Shown here piece by piece: positions 49,206 through 60,689 of a stretch of DNA of 64,000 nucleotides; positions within the stretch are counted from its first letter, which is position 1, and every line of letters starts with the position of its first letter. The position numbers and the translations under genes were made by a program. The stretch lies in assembly GCF_003369915.1 (NCBI RefSeq), contig NW_022881603.1:10647249-10711248 (forward strand). The letters run 5' to 3'. Under the pieces are notes generated by a model. It had not been told where the DNA came from and did no database searches. It saw only the letters and a program-made list of their open reading frames with translations. This DNA comes from Drosophila miranda (Eukaryota > Arthropoda > Insecta > Diptera > Drosophilidae).

Positions 49206-50499
49206 CTTTGCCTCGTTTTTAGCCAATGGTTCACGCAGACTAGCAGGAACCGAGGTGATAGAAGTGCTATTTGTAGTACTATTTCGATTTGTCAAAGCGG
49301 ACAGGACCGATTTCTCCTTAACTACAGATTTGGTTGTAGACGAGGTTAACGCTGGCCTAATCAAACTAACATAAGCTAAAGTTTTTGTCCTGCTCAAATG
49401 GTTGATAAATGCTGGCTTCATTTCACTAGACTGGATCGCTTGAGTTAACATAACGCGGTTTTCTTTAGACTCAAATTTGTCACGTGGCAATTTTGTAGCT
49501 ACAGCAGTGACTTGATATGGCAATTCCTGCCTAATGCTGGTGCCTTTTAAAGGCAGACGCCTGTCATTTAGATTCATAACGACTGGCTTTGACACATCAT
49601 TTCAAGGGAGCGCATGATACGCTTTTTTACGCTGCTTAGGCGCTGTTTGATCGCCTCCCTTTTGCGGGAGTGTCTGGTAATGTTGTAGCTCTTAAGGTCG
49701 CAGATGCTCGGTGGTTTTTTCACTCTCCCCGGCTTGCGGGCTCGACGGAAACCTTTCGAGCTGTGGGCCTCTATCTCCTTCTCGGTGTAGTTTACTTTGC
49801 AGTACGTTTTCTTGACGGGTGTTTCTGTTATGATAGGTTCTGCCTGGATTTTCCTCTCCGCACGGCAATGTACTGACTGGACAGTTTGGGAGCTGGGAGA
49901 AATGTCGCCCTCATCTTCAAGCATCATGGCTTCCACTTCTGCTAGAATATTTCTTGCGGCACATTTTTCCCCAATATCTACCGGTACAAAAGTATTTACC
50001 ATTTAAAGTAAGTTAATGAACCTGTCGCACTGGACTTACCTTCTGTCCGAGAATCCGGAGGAGTTTTTGAATACGACTGTTCGTGGCTGACATTATTCAG
50101 TCCATCGACATCCACATCGAATGCTGCCAGGGCATTCATTATTTCTAAATTATTTACCAGGCACTCGGATGATCCTGGTTCCCCATCTGCATCTTCCATT
50201 TCGCCTGCCAATCCCGAGTCGCCGCTGCTGCAGCTGTTTGCCTGCGACTGTACATCATCTTCTGAGCTCTCCAAGGACATCAGTTCCTCGACTCTGTAAA
50301 CATTCTGCTCCTTTGTGAATTGCAACACGTCGCTGTGGGCCCACTGAAGGTGTCTCAGGAACTCCGGCAGATGAGTGAAAATGTCTTTGCAGAAATGGCA
50401 GAACATGGCGACCATGTTGTCCTTGGGCGAAACAACAACGTCCCCACATTTTTCAAAGTTCACATGTCCATCGCCCAGGATATCAAGAAACGAGGACAT
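49206..50499 (-). pseudogene. tef: teflon copy D, frameshifted, 3' end replaced by TFIIIC102
   Basis: Exon 1 is 50499-50040 and exon 2 49977-49574, with the same 62-bp intron and the same shared frameshift (EMMCQSQSL stop). Copy-specific changes include AEVEAMMLEDE and GRVKKPPS. The frame in the adjacent register (49595 downward) runs through the joint at 49206/49205 into TFIIIC102. Confidence 0.68.
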
Positions 50500-50583
50500 T
50501 TTTATAACAACACGAAGACTGAACAACAAAAAAAACGCGCGAACTCATAAATCGAATGTTCAACAGCTGCTAATTCTCGTATC

Positions 50584-50595
50584 CAGTGTGACCGA
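50584..50595 (-). promoter_or_regulatory. Motif 1 core promoter element of teflon copy D
   Basis: Same element and spacing as in copies A-C. Confidence 0.6.
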
Positions 50596-50696
50596 CCCTC
50601 AGAAATACACCAAAATATATCGTCTCATATATATTCCTCCCCTAGCTGCAGATGACACTATCGAGTGAAGTAGAGCGAATTTTAAATTTTTTTCAG

Positions 50697-52956
50697 TACT
50701 CCTGCTCGGTTCCCGCACGCACTCAAAGGTGCAACATTTCACCCACTTCACCATTACTGCAGAGGCTCAAACTGGCGCCAGACGCCCCCAAGTGGCCAGT
50801 CCTCGACGCGTAGGACGGTTCCAGCTATTTAGTGATTCGCTAACCCAATTCAATGATCGATGTGTGAACACCGTCTCGGAGGCGGATGACTTGCCCAAGA
50901 CGGAAGTCCAGGTGATGTGGGTAGCTCCGGAGTCCGGATCTGGCTGCGTAGCACTCTCCGCCATGGTTTACGAGGGTCCGCGTGCGTGATATGCAGATGA
51001 CGGCAAACTGTCAGCGGTAATCTGTCAGCGCAAACCCGATGCTGCCACGGCTCAGAACTTCTGAGTCAGAAGGAATGTTGCGCCTGCGACGAGGCCAAGT
51101 ACAGCGTTAGTTGAATAGGAAGTGGTTGCGGTCCTCAAGGTAACTATAATCAATTGTACTGGTCCCTTTGCAGTTTGTCTTCGAGGGCATCTGGTCGAAT
51201 GAGACGCATCCGAAGGACTATCCATTTGCCATCTGGTTGACCCACTTTTCGGACGTGATTGGGGCCTCGCACGAGTCCAACTTCTCATTTTGGGGCGAGA
51301 ATCACATTGCGACTGCCGGTTTTCACTCATTGGCCGAATGGGGATCGCCAGCAGCTCTGGAGACGGAGCTTCGAGCCAACGGGCCCAAGCTGCGTACGTT
51401 GATCAAAGCCGCAGGCCTCTGGTATCCGAATGTAAACGAGAACACCTCCTCCAAGTTCCGCGTAGATCGGAAGCATCCCAAGGTGTCTATGGTGTCGATG
51501 TTTGGTCCTCCCCGGACTGGGTCGTGGGCATTAGTGGCGTCGACCTTTGCACTGACGACTGCAGCTGGAAGGAGTCTCTGGACTTCGATTTGTATCCCTG
51601 GGATGCTGGCACTGACAGTGGGATCACTTACATGGTGAGGTCTTAGATTGCTCGGATGCCTCGTCCAATTGCCTAATGTTCATTCTGCTGTAGTCGCCCA
51701 ATTCAGAAACACAGCCCCCGGTACGGATGTACCGCATCACGACAATGTACCCAGAGGATCCCCGTGCTCCTTTCTACAACCCGCAGAGCCGCGAGATGAC
51801 GCCACTGGCCAAGTTGCATCTGCGCAGAGAGAAGATTGTCTCGCGTAACTGCGATGAAGAGTTCCTGTAAGCGCTCCAGCTGGAGGTGTCGGACGATGCT
51901 GAGGAGCAGGACACTCGCGGTAAGATGCATTCATATTTTATTTTAATGCTAACTCCATCTTCTTATCCCCAGCTGAGTGCCGTGTTAACGACTATTCCAC
52001 GTGGAGCCCATGCTCTGTGACCTGTGGCAAGGGCATCCGAATGCGCAGTCGGCAGTATGTCTACCCCCAGCAGGCGGAGCAGACCAAGTGCAGTCGCCAA
52101 TTGGTTTCCAAGGAGATGTGTGTGGCTGCGGTGGCCGAGTGCGCCGACGGCTCATCCCCCAGCCGCGACCGAGACGAGGATGAGGGCGAGAACCTGGCCA
52201 ACTCACAGTCACTGGTCCGTATGGTCCGAGTGTTCTGCCAGCTGCGGAATCGGAATCACCATGCAGACTCGCACCTTTGTCAACCATCTGGGTAGCAAGC
52301 GCTGTCCGCACATCACCATCGTGGAGAAGAACAAGTGCATGCGGCAATACTGCACCTACGAGCAAGTGGAGCTGCCCGATCCGACTTGTCCCACCACACA
52401 GTGGAGTGATTGGAGCCCGTGCTCAGCCACCTGTGGTCGCGGCGTGACCATCCGCACCCGTCTCTTGTTGCTGGAGAACGGACCCGAGAAGGAGAACTGC
52501 ACGCAGCGAATGGAGCTGCATCAACAGAAGGAGTGTGTTAACCCGCAGGACTGCCACATCAATATGGAGCTGGCCAAGGACATTTGCGTTCAACAGCCGG
52601 ACTCTGGTCCTTGCCGCGGCAGCTACCAGCGCTACGCCTTCAATCCGCACACCCATCGCTGCGATGCGTTCAGCTACGGCGGTTGCCGTGGAAACCGGAA
52701 CAACTTCCTTACGGAGAAAGACTGTCTGCACACCTGCAGCATGACAGGCTCCGCCTCGAGCACAGCTGACCAGGATGGCAATCTACCCAAAGGCTGCATC
52801 ATGTCCGAGTGGGAAAATTGGTCGGCCTGTAGCGTCAGCTGCGGCGTCGGCTTCTCCGAGGGCCATCGCTTTGTCATAAGCGAGCCGAAGCATGGCGGCC
52901 AGTCCTGTCCCAAGCGTTTGGTCAAACATCGTCGCTGCACTATGCCCGCCTGCTAG
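50697..52956 (+). pseudogene. fat-spondin: fat-spondin copy D, most degenerate copy
   Basis: It retains the domain order of copies B and C but adds lesions to the shared exon 2 frameshift. A Trp codon becomes TGA at 50987-50989. One C is lost at about 51506-51510 (GGTCCTCCCC). A Gln codon becomes TAA at 51868-51870. A 47-bp deletion after ACTGGTC at about 52216 removes the acidic linker and the start of the second TSR. The rest (TSR, Kunitz, TSR) is still readable to the stop at 52956. Confidence 0.87.
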
Positions 52957-53060
52957 CCTATCTTTTGGCAAGCTAAAAAATCCTCACCAATTACTCAATG
53001 TACGTCTCCACAGAGATTCAAATAAACACATTTACAATATTTTCATCTTAAATACATATA

Positions 53061-55570
53061 TCACACCACACAGTAACGCATGAGATACTGACGGGCCTTC
53101 CAGGGGTTGCCATTGGCGCGGTAGATGAGATGAAAGTTGAAGGCCGTCTCGTGCTGAAGTCCCAGAGTGTCCTCATACTCGGCAATCAGTGGATGATGCA
53201 CGGCCAAGGCCTTTTCGTAGAACTCGACTGCGAGGTGGAGTATATTGGCCTGATGGTAGATGCATCCGATATTGTAGAAGATTTCCTGCTGGGCAGCGCA
53301 CCTGCAGAAATCATCGCCAGCAGACCGGAGTTCTTTGTAGCGCTCGGCAAAGGCCACCGCTTGAGCTACGGCTGCCGACTTCCGGAGCACCTTCTTCTGC
53401 AGGGCCAACTGATTGAAGACGACGGCTATGGAGAGCGCTACCAGGGGATCCGGATTCTCGCGCAGCATGGGCACGTACACGTTGAGAGCGTACTTGAATG
53501 AACTGCAGTTGAGATGGTAGTGGCCCAGGAAAAGACGCATCTGTTGGTCGACAAGGGGCTGGCGATGCAGGAGACGCCTTATGTAGCGACAGTACCGCAT
53601 GTCCTCCCCCTTCTGGACGAGCAGGGAGAGCAGGTTCCACAAGTTTATCTGGTTCGGCTGCTTTGCGATGAGTTCACGTAGATACGAAAACGCAATGGCG
53701 CAACCGTCATTGAAATAGCAGGCCAGTATCATAATCCTTTCAATCTCGTAATGGTAATACGTGAACCTCTTTGTGGTGACCATTGCGAAGCAGAGCTTCT
53801 CAGCGGCACTGCTCATGCCATGTGTGTGGGCCGTGCGCATCAGGTCCTGAAACAGATCGTACTCATCCTTGATGGTCAGATCGGAGGCCTCTGATGCGGC
53901 ACTCTTGCCGGGATCCTAAAGATCACTCAATTGAATGGAATTCTTTCGGAATCGTACAAGTAAGTATTTTTACTTGCAGCTCCGGCTCTGTTGATCCCGT
54001 TTCCCCAGCTGCCAGACTTCGCATCTGCATAATGGCCTTTAAGCTCTCGGCGTTGTAGGTACTTCCGCCGTTGTCCGCCGCTATCATTTCCTCGCGATTT
54101 TTCAGCTTGATGGAATGTCTACTGAGCAAAACATATCCCACGTCCAGAAACTCTTCGATGCGCCCGATTTGCTTCAACATTACGCATATTTCGTAGAGCA
54201 GGCGAGCAATCAAGGGCTGACCCTCGACCTCGCCAGACTGCTCCAAGGCCTCGACGGCCTCCTCATGCCGGCCCTGCTGTTTCAGAAGTGCGGACAGCGT
54301 GAACTTGTCATCGTAGCAAACGGGGGCTAGATGGACCACTCTCTGGTAGCATTGGATGGCCTCATTGGTGCGATTTAGCTGGCGAAGACACTCCACCTTC
54401 TGCAGCCAGACGAAGGCGGGACAGTCGAAGGTATCGCCATCGGTGATGGGACTCATAAGGGCTATGGCCTCGGCATACTTGTGCTCCTGCATCAGGGCTT
54501 TCGTGATGTCCATGTACAGTTCCACGCGGCCCACGGTCAGCGTGATGTGCTCCTGTACATTCTGGATGAGGTAGCCCAAGAGGTGGTGGGCCCGCAGATG
54601 GATCAGACTCACACATAGCTTGGCCCTCAGCTCGGGCGCGTAGTCGTCGGGTATGACACAACAGTAAATCATCTCCAATCATTCCAGCTCAAAGTTTGTT
54701 CGCTCTCTGAGGCAACTGAGCACCTTGGAGTATCGCTTGTTGATAATCAACAGCTCGAGATACATGTTGAGATCCTCCAGGCTGAAGCGGGTTCCACATC
54801 CACTGTACGCCCCCTCCATGGCCTCGAGAGCTATCGCATGCTTCTCGAGGACGTGAAAGAAACGAGCCACATTCTTTGCCGTGCTAAGGCACGTGCTCCA
54901 CTCCTCTGGCGGCATCAGGGGCAGCATCTTGAGGTACAGCAGCTGCGCTTTTCGGAGCCTTAACAAGTAACCTTTTGGAAGCACTTTGATGGCCTTTGTA
55001 TAAATAAGACGGGCACGGGCCATGTTGCCCTGCTGCACCAGAAAATCAGAGACTCTTATCGGCTCACTGGCCAGCGGGTTCCGCCGGATGATCTCCATGC
55101 AAATCCGTTCGGCTGTCTCATACCGACCGTACGCGAAGCTCAGGTTCGCCTCGCCCATCAATCCTTGCAGAGCGGGGCTCAGCTGGCTCTTGCGCCCCAG
55201 ATTTCCGCCACCGCCGGAGCGAGCACCTTCCTGCTGCTGTCCCACCGGCGGTTTTCGTTGCGCAGACACTGTGGGTTGTTCCTCTGCTTCCTCCTCTCCA
55301 TTATTTTCATCATCTTCGTCGCTGGGCTCGAGCTTTGTGCAGAAGTCTGGGAATTCTAGGCACTGGACTCCCTGCACATAGCGCTTGATTAGCGCTCCTT
55401 CCTCCTCGTAGTCGTAGTTCTGGTCACTGTCTTCAGCCTCCCCTGTAGCCATGTCTATGATGTCCACAATCCTGAGGGGCTGCGTCTCCTCGAACTGCTC
55501 CAACTCATCGTCCGGCACATCGTTGGTCTCAATTTCCTCAATTAGAACATTGGAGTCGTTGGAGAAGTTT
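53061..55570 (-). pseudogene. TFIIIC102-like copy D: longest copy, 5'-truncated by DINE and stopped by TGA
   Basis: TFIIIC binds the B box of tRNA genes and recruits TFIIIB for RNA polymerase III; the 102 kDa subunit is a TPR scaffold. Exons are 55570-53974 and 53916-53061 (phase 0 intron). The acidic N-terminal region (EEEGALIKRYVQGVQ, EPSDEDDENNGEEE) is followed by TPRs starting LSPALQGLMGEANLSFAYG, the diagnostic GTF3C3 signature. An in-frame TGA at 54679-54681, after RERTNFELE, splits an otherwise continuous frame. The first codons of the gene are missing because a DINE starts at 55571. This copy alone has TFIIIC sequence across the duplication joint (AEAIALMSP preceded by EHKY), so it marks the right edge of the array. 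Confidence 0.88.
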
Positions 55571-56692
55571 TTTTTTATACCCGATACTCAAAATGAGTAT
55601 TGGGGTATATTAGATTTGTGGTAAAAGTGGATGTGTGTAACGTCCAAAAGGAATCGTTTCCGACCCCATAAAGTATATATATTCTTGATCAGCATCAATA
55701 GCCGAGTCCTGATTGAGCCCTGTCTGTCTGTCCGTCTGTCCGTCCGTCCGTCTGTCCGTCTGTCCGTCCCCTTCAGCGCCTAGTGCTCAAAGACTATAAG
55801 AGCTAGAGCAACGATGTTTTGGATCCAGACTTCTGTGATATGTCACTGCTACAAAAATATTTCAAAACTTCGCCCCGCCCCCTTCCGCCCCCACAAAGGA
55901 CGAAACTCTGTGGCATCCACAATTTTAAAGATATGAGAAAACCAAAAACTTAGAATTGTAGAGAATGACCATATCTTTAGGACTGCGGAATCTTAATTTG
56001 ATCGTATTATTATTATAGCCAGCATCAAGAAAACAATTTCATTTTTTCTCGCCCTGTCTCTCTCTAACACACACGTAGCATAGGCGGCTTTGCTTAGAGT
56101 AAAACATTAGCGCCTAGATCTCAGAGACTACAAAAGCTAGAGCAACCAAATTTGGTATCCACACTCCTAATATATCGGACCGAGACGAGTTTATTTCAAA
56201 ATTTCGCCAAACCCCCTTCCGCCCCCGCAAAGGACGAAAATCTGGGGATATTCAAAAATCTTAGAGACTATTAAGGCTAGAGTAACCAAATTTGGTATCC
56301 GCACTCCTGTTAGATCTTACTATAAAACGTGTATCTCAAAATTTCGCCCCACCCCCTTCCGCCCACAAAGGACGAAAATCTGTTGCATCCACAATATTGC
56401 ACATTTGAGAAAACTAAAAACGCAGAATCATAGATAATGACCATATCTATCAGATTGCTGAATCTGGATCAGATCAGATCATTTTTATAGCCAATAGGAA
56501 CAAATCAATTTGCAGTGGCTACGCAGCGCCCGACGTCACGCTCAGACTGATTTTCTGTCTCTCTCGCACGCACTCTTTGTCGTGTCGTTTAATATTAGCG
56601 GCGTCTGCCGGAGGAGAGCCATACTGACTTAGTATCGGGTATAACCGTAGAGTTGCGGTGTCCGCAGCAACTCACAACGTTCCCCTCGTTTT
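55571..56692 (+). mobile_element. DINE-1-like repeat, full length, first of a tandem run
   Basis: TATACCCGATACTCAAAATG start, GTCTGTCCGTCTGTCC tract at 55720-55770, end AACGTTCCCCTCG. It truncates the 5' end of TFIIIC102 copy D. Confidence 0.88.
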
Positions 56693-56700
56693 TTATAATT

Positions 56701-57814
56701 TTTTTATACCCGATACTCAAAATGAGTATTGGGGTATATTAGATTTGTGGTAAAAGTGGATGTGTGTAACGTCCAGAAGGAATCGTTTCCGACCCCATAA
56801 AGTATATATATTCTTGATCAGCATCAATAGCCGAGTCGATTGAGCCCTGTCTGTCTGTCCGTCCGTCCGTCTGTCCGTCTGTCCGTCCCCTTCAGCGCCT
56901 AGTGCTCAAAGACTATAAGAGCTAGAGCAACGATGTTTTGGATCCAGACTTCTGTGATATGTCACTGCTACAAAAATATTTCAAAACTTCGCCCCGCCTA
57001 CTTCCGCCCCCACAAAGGACGCAAATATGTGGCATTCACAATTTTAAAGATCTGAGAAAACCAAAAACGTAGAATTGTAGAGAATGACCATATCTTTAAG
57101 ACTGCGGAATCTGAATTGGATCGTATTATTATTTTTGCCAGCATCAAGAAAACAATTTCATTTTTTCTCGCCCTGTCTCTCTCTAACACACACGTAGCAT
57201 AGGCGGCTTTGCTTAGAGTAAAACATTAGCGCCTAGATCTCAGAGACTATAAAAGCTAGAGCAACCAAATTTGGTATCCACACTCCTAATATATCGGACC
57301 GAGACGAGTTTATTTCAAAATTTCGCCACACCCCCTTTCGCCCCGCAAAGGACGAAAATCTGGGGATATTCAAAAATCTTAGAGACTATTAAGGCTAGAG
57401 TAACCAAATTTGGTATCCGCACTCCTGTTAGATCTTACTATAAAACGTGTATCTCAAAATTTCGCCCCACCCCCTTCCGCCCACAAAGGACGAAAATCTG
57501 TTGCATCCACAATATTGCACATTTGAGAAAACTAAAAACGCAGAATCATAGATAATGACCATATCTATCAGATTGCTGAATCTGGATCAGATCAGATCAT
57601 TTTTATAGCCAATAGGAACAAATCAATTTGCAGTGGCTACGCAGCGCCCGACGTCACGCTCAGACTGATTTTCTGTCTCTCTCGCACGCACTCTTTGTCG
57701 TGTCATTTAATATTAGCGGCGTCTGCCGTATGAGAGCCATACTGACTTAGTATCGGTTATAACCGTAGAGTTGCGGTGTCCGCAGCAACTCACAACGTTC
57801 CCCTCGTTTTTTAT
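56701..57814 (+). mobile_element. DINE-1-like repeat, full length, second in tandem
   Basis: Separated from the first by TTTTTTATAATTTTT only. Shares variants with the next copy (CCCGCCTACTTCCGC, GGACGCAAAT), indicating local tandem duplication. Confidence 0.88.
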
Positions 57815-57822
57815 AATTTTTT

Positions 57823-58927
57823 TATACCCGATACTCAAAATGAGTATTGGGGTATATTAGATTTGTGGTAAAAGTGGATGTGTGTAACGTCCAGAAGGAA
57901 TCGTTTCCGACCCCATAAAGTATATATATTCTTGATCAGCATCAATAGCCGAGTCGATTGAGCCCTGTCTGTCTGTCCGTCCGTCCGTCTGTCCGTCTGT
58001 CCGTCCCCTTCAGCGCCTAGTGCTCAAAGACTATAAGAGCTAGAGCAACGATGTTTTGGATCCAGACTTCTGTGATATGTCACTGCTACAAAAATATTTC
58101 AAAACTTCGCCCCGCCTACTTCCGCCCCCACAAAGGACGCAAATCTGTGGCATTCACAATTTTAAAGATATGAGAAAACCAAAAACGTAGAATTGTAGAG
58201 AATGACCATATCTTTAAGACTGCGGAATCTGAATTGGATCGTATTATTATTATAGCCAGCATCAAGAAAACAATTTCATTTTTTCTCGCCCTGTCTCTCT
58301 CTAACACACACGTAGCATAGGCGGCTTTGCTTAGAGTAAAACATTAGCGCCTAGATCTCAGAGACTATAAAAGCTAGAGCAACCAAATTTGGTATCCACA
58401 CTCCTAATATATCGGACCGAGACCAGTTTGTTTCAAAATTTCGCCACACCCCCTTCCGCCCCCGCAAAGGACGAAAATCTGGGGATATTCAAAAATCTCA
58501 GAGACTATTAAGGCTAGAGTAACCAAATTTGGTATCCGCACTCCTGTTAGATCTTACTATAAAACGTGTATCTCAAAATTTCGCCCCACCCACTTCCGCC
58601 CACAAAGGACGAAAATCTGTTGCATCCACAATATTGCACATTCGAGAAAACTAAAAACGCAGAATCATAAATAATGACCATATATATCAGATTGCTGAAT
58701 CTGGATCAGATCAGATCATTTTTATAGCCAATAGGAACAAATCAATTTGCAGTGGCTACGCAGCGCCCGACGTCACGCTCAGACTGATTTTCTGTCTCTC
58801 TCGCACGCACTCTTTGTCGTGTCGTTTAATATTAGAGGCGTCTGCCGGAGGAGAGCCATACTGACTTAGTATCGGGTATAACCGTAGAGTTGCGGTGTCC
58901 GCAGCAACTCACAACGTTCCACCTCGT
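57823..58927 (+). mobile_element. DINE-1-like repeat, full length, third in tandem
   Basis: Same linker (TTTTTTATAATTTTTTT) before it as before copy two. Ends at CACCTCG followed by a T-run. Confidence 0.88.
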
Positions 58928-59465
58928 TTTTTTTTTTTTTTTTGGTTTTAAATCATCTTAAGGATGATCGGAATTTTGATCGTAGCACTGTAGCCACATT
59001 GATCAGATACTGGTGATGTAGTTTGGCGAGTTTGACAGTGTAATGGGTAACGAGTACTTGGGCGAGATGGTATTACTCGGCTATGACCGGCACGTATTGT
59101 TTCCGGCTGCTGGCTCGTCAGCAAGGGGGTGGAGTTGTTTTATTGTCATAGTCCGAGGCCCTTTACTTTCTTTATTTTAAATTTAACGTGCAAGAAAAAA
59201 ACAAGCCATACACCTCACCGGACAGAGTTCACTACAAATGACCACATAACACGGACGATTACCTAAAAGACAGACGGACGATCCTCAGCTGTTTCGAGGA
59301 CCCCTTGCCCACCCTACCTTGGTCATGCCATTCCATACATCTATCTGTCGGCCATGACCCCTTGGTGTGCCGACACGCGCTACAGGGGCATGGAAGGGGA
59401 GATCATAAGAAGGGTTTAGTTAAACATTATAATGATATTTATTGGAACTAAATTATACATAACAA
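58928..59465. other. Poly(T) and unrecognised spacer
   Basis: Starts with a T-run of about 16 at 58928, then about 520 bp of unique-looking sequence with no coding frame. The T-run and position between DINE copies suggest a fragment of another element, but I cannot identify it. Confidence 0.35.
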
Positions 59466-59934
59466 GGGGGAACGTTGTGAGTTGCTGCGGAGACTGCAAC
59501 TCTACAGTTATACCCGATACTAAGTCAGTATGGCTCTCCTCCGGCAGACGCCGCTAATATTAAACGACACGACAAGAAGTGCGTGCGAGGGAGACAGAAA
59601 ATCAGTCTGAGCGTGACGTCGGGTGCTGCGTAGCCAGTGCAAATTGATTTGCTCCTTTTGGCTATAAAAATGATCTGATCTGATCCAGATTCAGCAATCT
59701 GATATATATGGTCATTATCTATGATTGTGCGTTTTTAGTTTTCTCGAATGTGCAATATTGTGGATGCAACAGATTTTCGTCCTTTTTGGGGGCGGAAGTG
59801 GGCGGGGCGAAGTTTTGAAATATTTTTGTAGCAGTGACATATCACAAAAGTCTGGATCCAAAACATCGTTGCTCTAGCTCTTATAGTCTTTGAGCACTAG
59901 GCGCTGAAGGGGACGGACAGACGGACAGACGTGT
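59466..59934 (-). mobile_element. DINE-1-like repeat fragment, inverted
   Basis: Begins GGGGGAACGTTGTGAGTTGC and breaks off inside the GGACAGACGGACAGACG microsatellite at 59934, where plus-oriented DINE sequence follows. Confidence 0.82.
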
Positions 59935-60677
59935 GTAAGAATTGTAGAGAATAACTATATCTTTAAGACTGCGGAATCTGAATTGGATCGTATTATTATT
60001 ATAGCCAGCATCAAGAAAACAATTTCATTTTTTCTCGCCCTGTCTCTCTCTAACACACACGTAGCATAGGCGGCTTTGCTTAGAGTAAAACATTAGCGCC
60101 TAGATCTCAGAGACTATAAAAGCTAGAGCAACCAAATTTGGTATCCACCCTCCTAATATATCGGACCGAGACCAGTTTGTTTCAAAATTTCGCCACACTC
60201 CCTTCCGCCCCCGCAAAGGACGAAAATCTGGGGATATTCAAAAATCTCAGAGACTATTAAGGCTAGAGTAACCAAATTTGGTATCCGCACTCCTGTTAGA
60301 TCTTACTATAAAACGTGTATCTCAAAATTTCGCCCCACCCCCTTCCGCCCACAAAGGACGAAAATCTGTTGCATCCACAATATTGCACATTTGAGAAAAC
60401 TAAAAACGCAGAATCATAGATAATGACCATATCTATCAGATTGCTGAATCTGGATCAGATCAGATCATTTTTATAGCCAATAGGAACAAATCAATTTGCA
60501 GTGGCTACGCAGCGCCCGACGTCACGCTCAGACTGATTTTCTGTCTCTCTCGCCCGCACTCTTTGTCGTGTCGTTTAATATTAGCGGCGTCTGCCGGAGG
60601 AGAGCCATACTGACTTAGTATCGGGTATAACCGTAGAGTTGCGGTGTCCGCAGCAACTCACAACGTTCCCCCTCGTT
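59935..60677 (+). mobile_element. DINE-1-like repeat fragment, 3' two thirds
   Basis: Starts TGTGTAAGAATTGTAGAGAATAAC and ends CCCCCTCG. With the preceding fragment it makes an inverted junction. Confidence 0.82.
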
Positions 60678-60689
60678 TTTTATAATTTT

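Noticed and set aside
58928..59465. Possible LINE 3' end because of the T-run (poly(A) on the minus strand)
   Set aside because: No reverse transcriptase or RNase H motif was found beside it in any frame, so the identity is left open.
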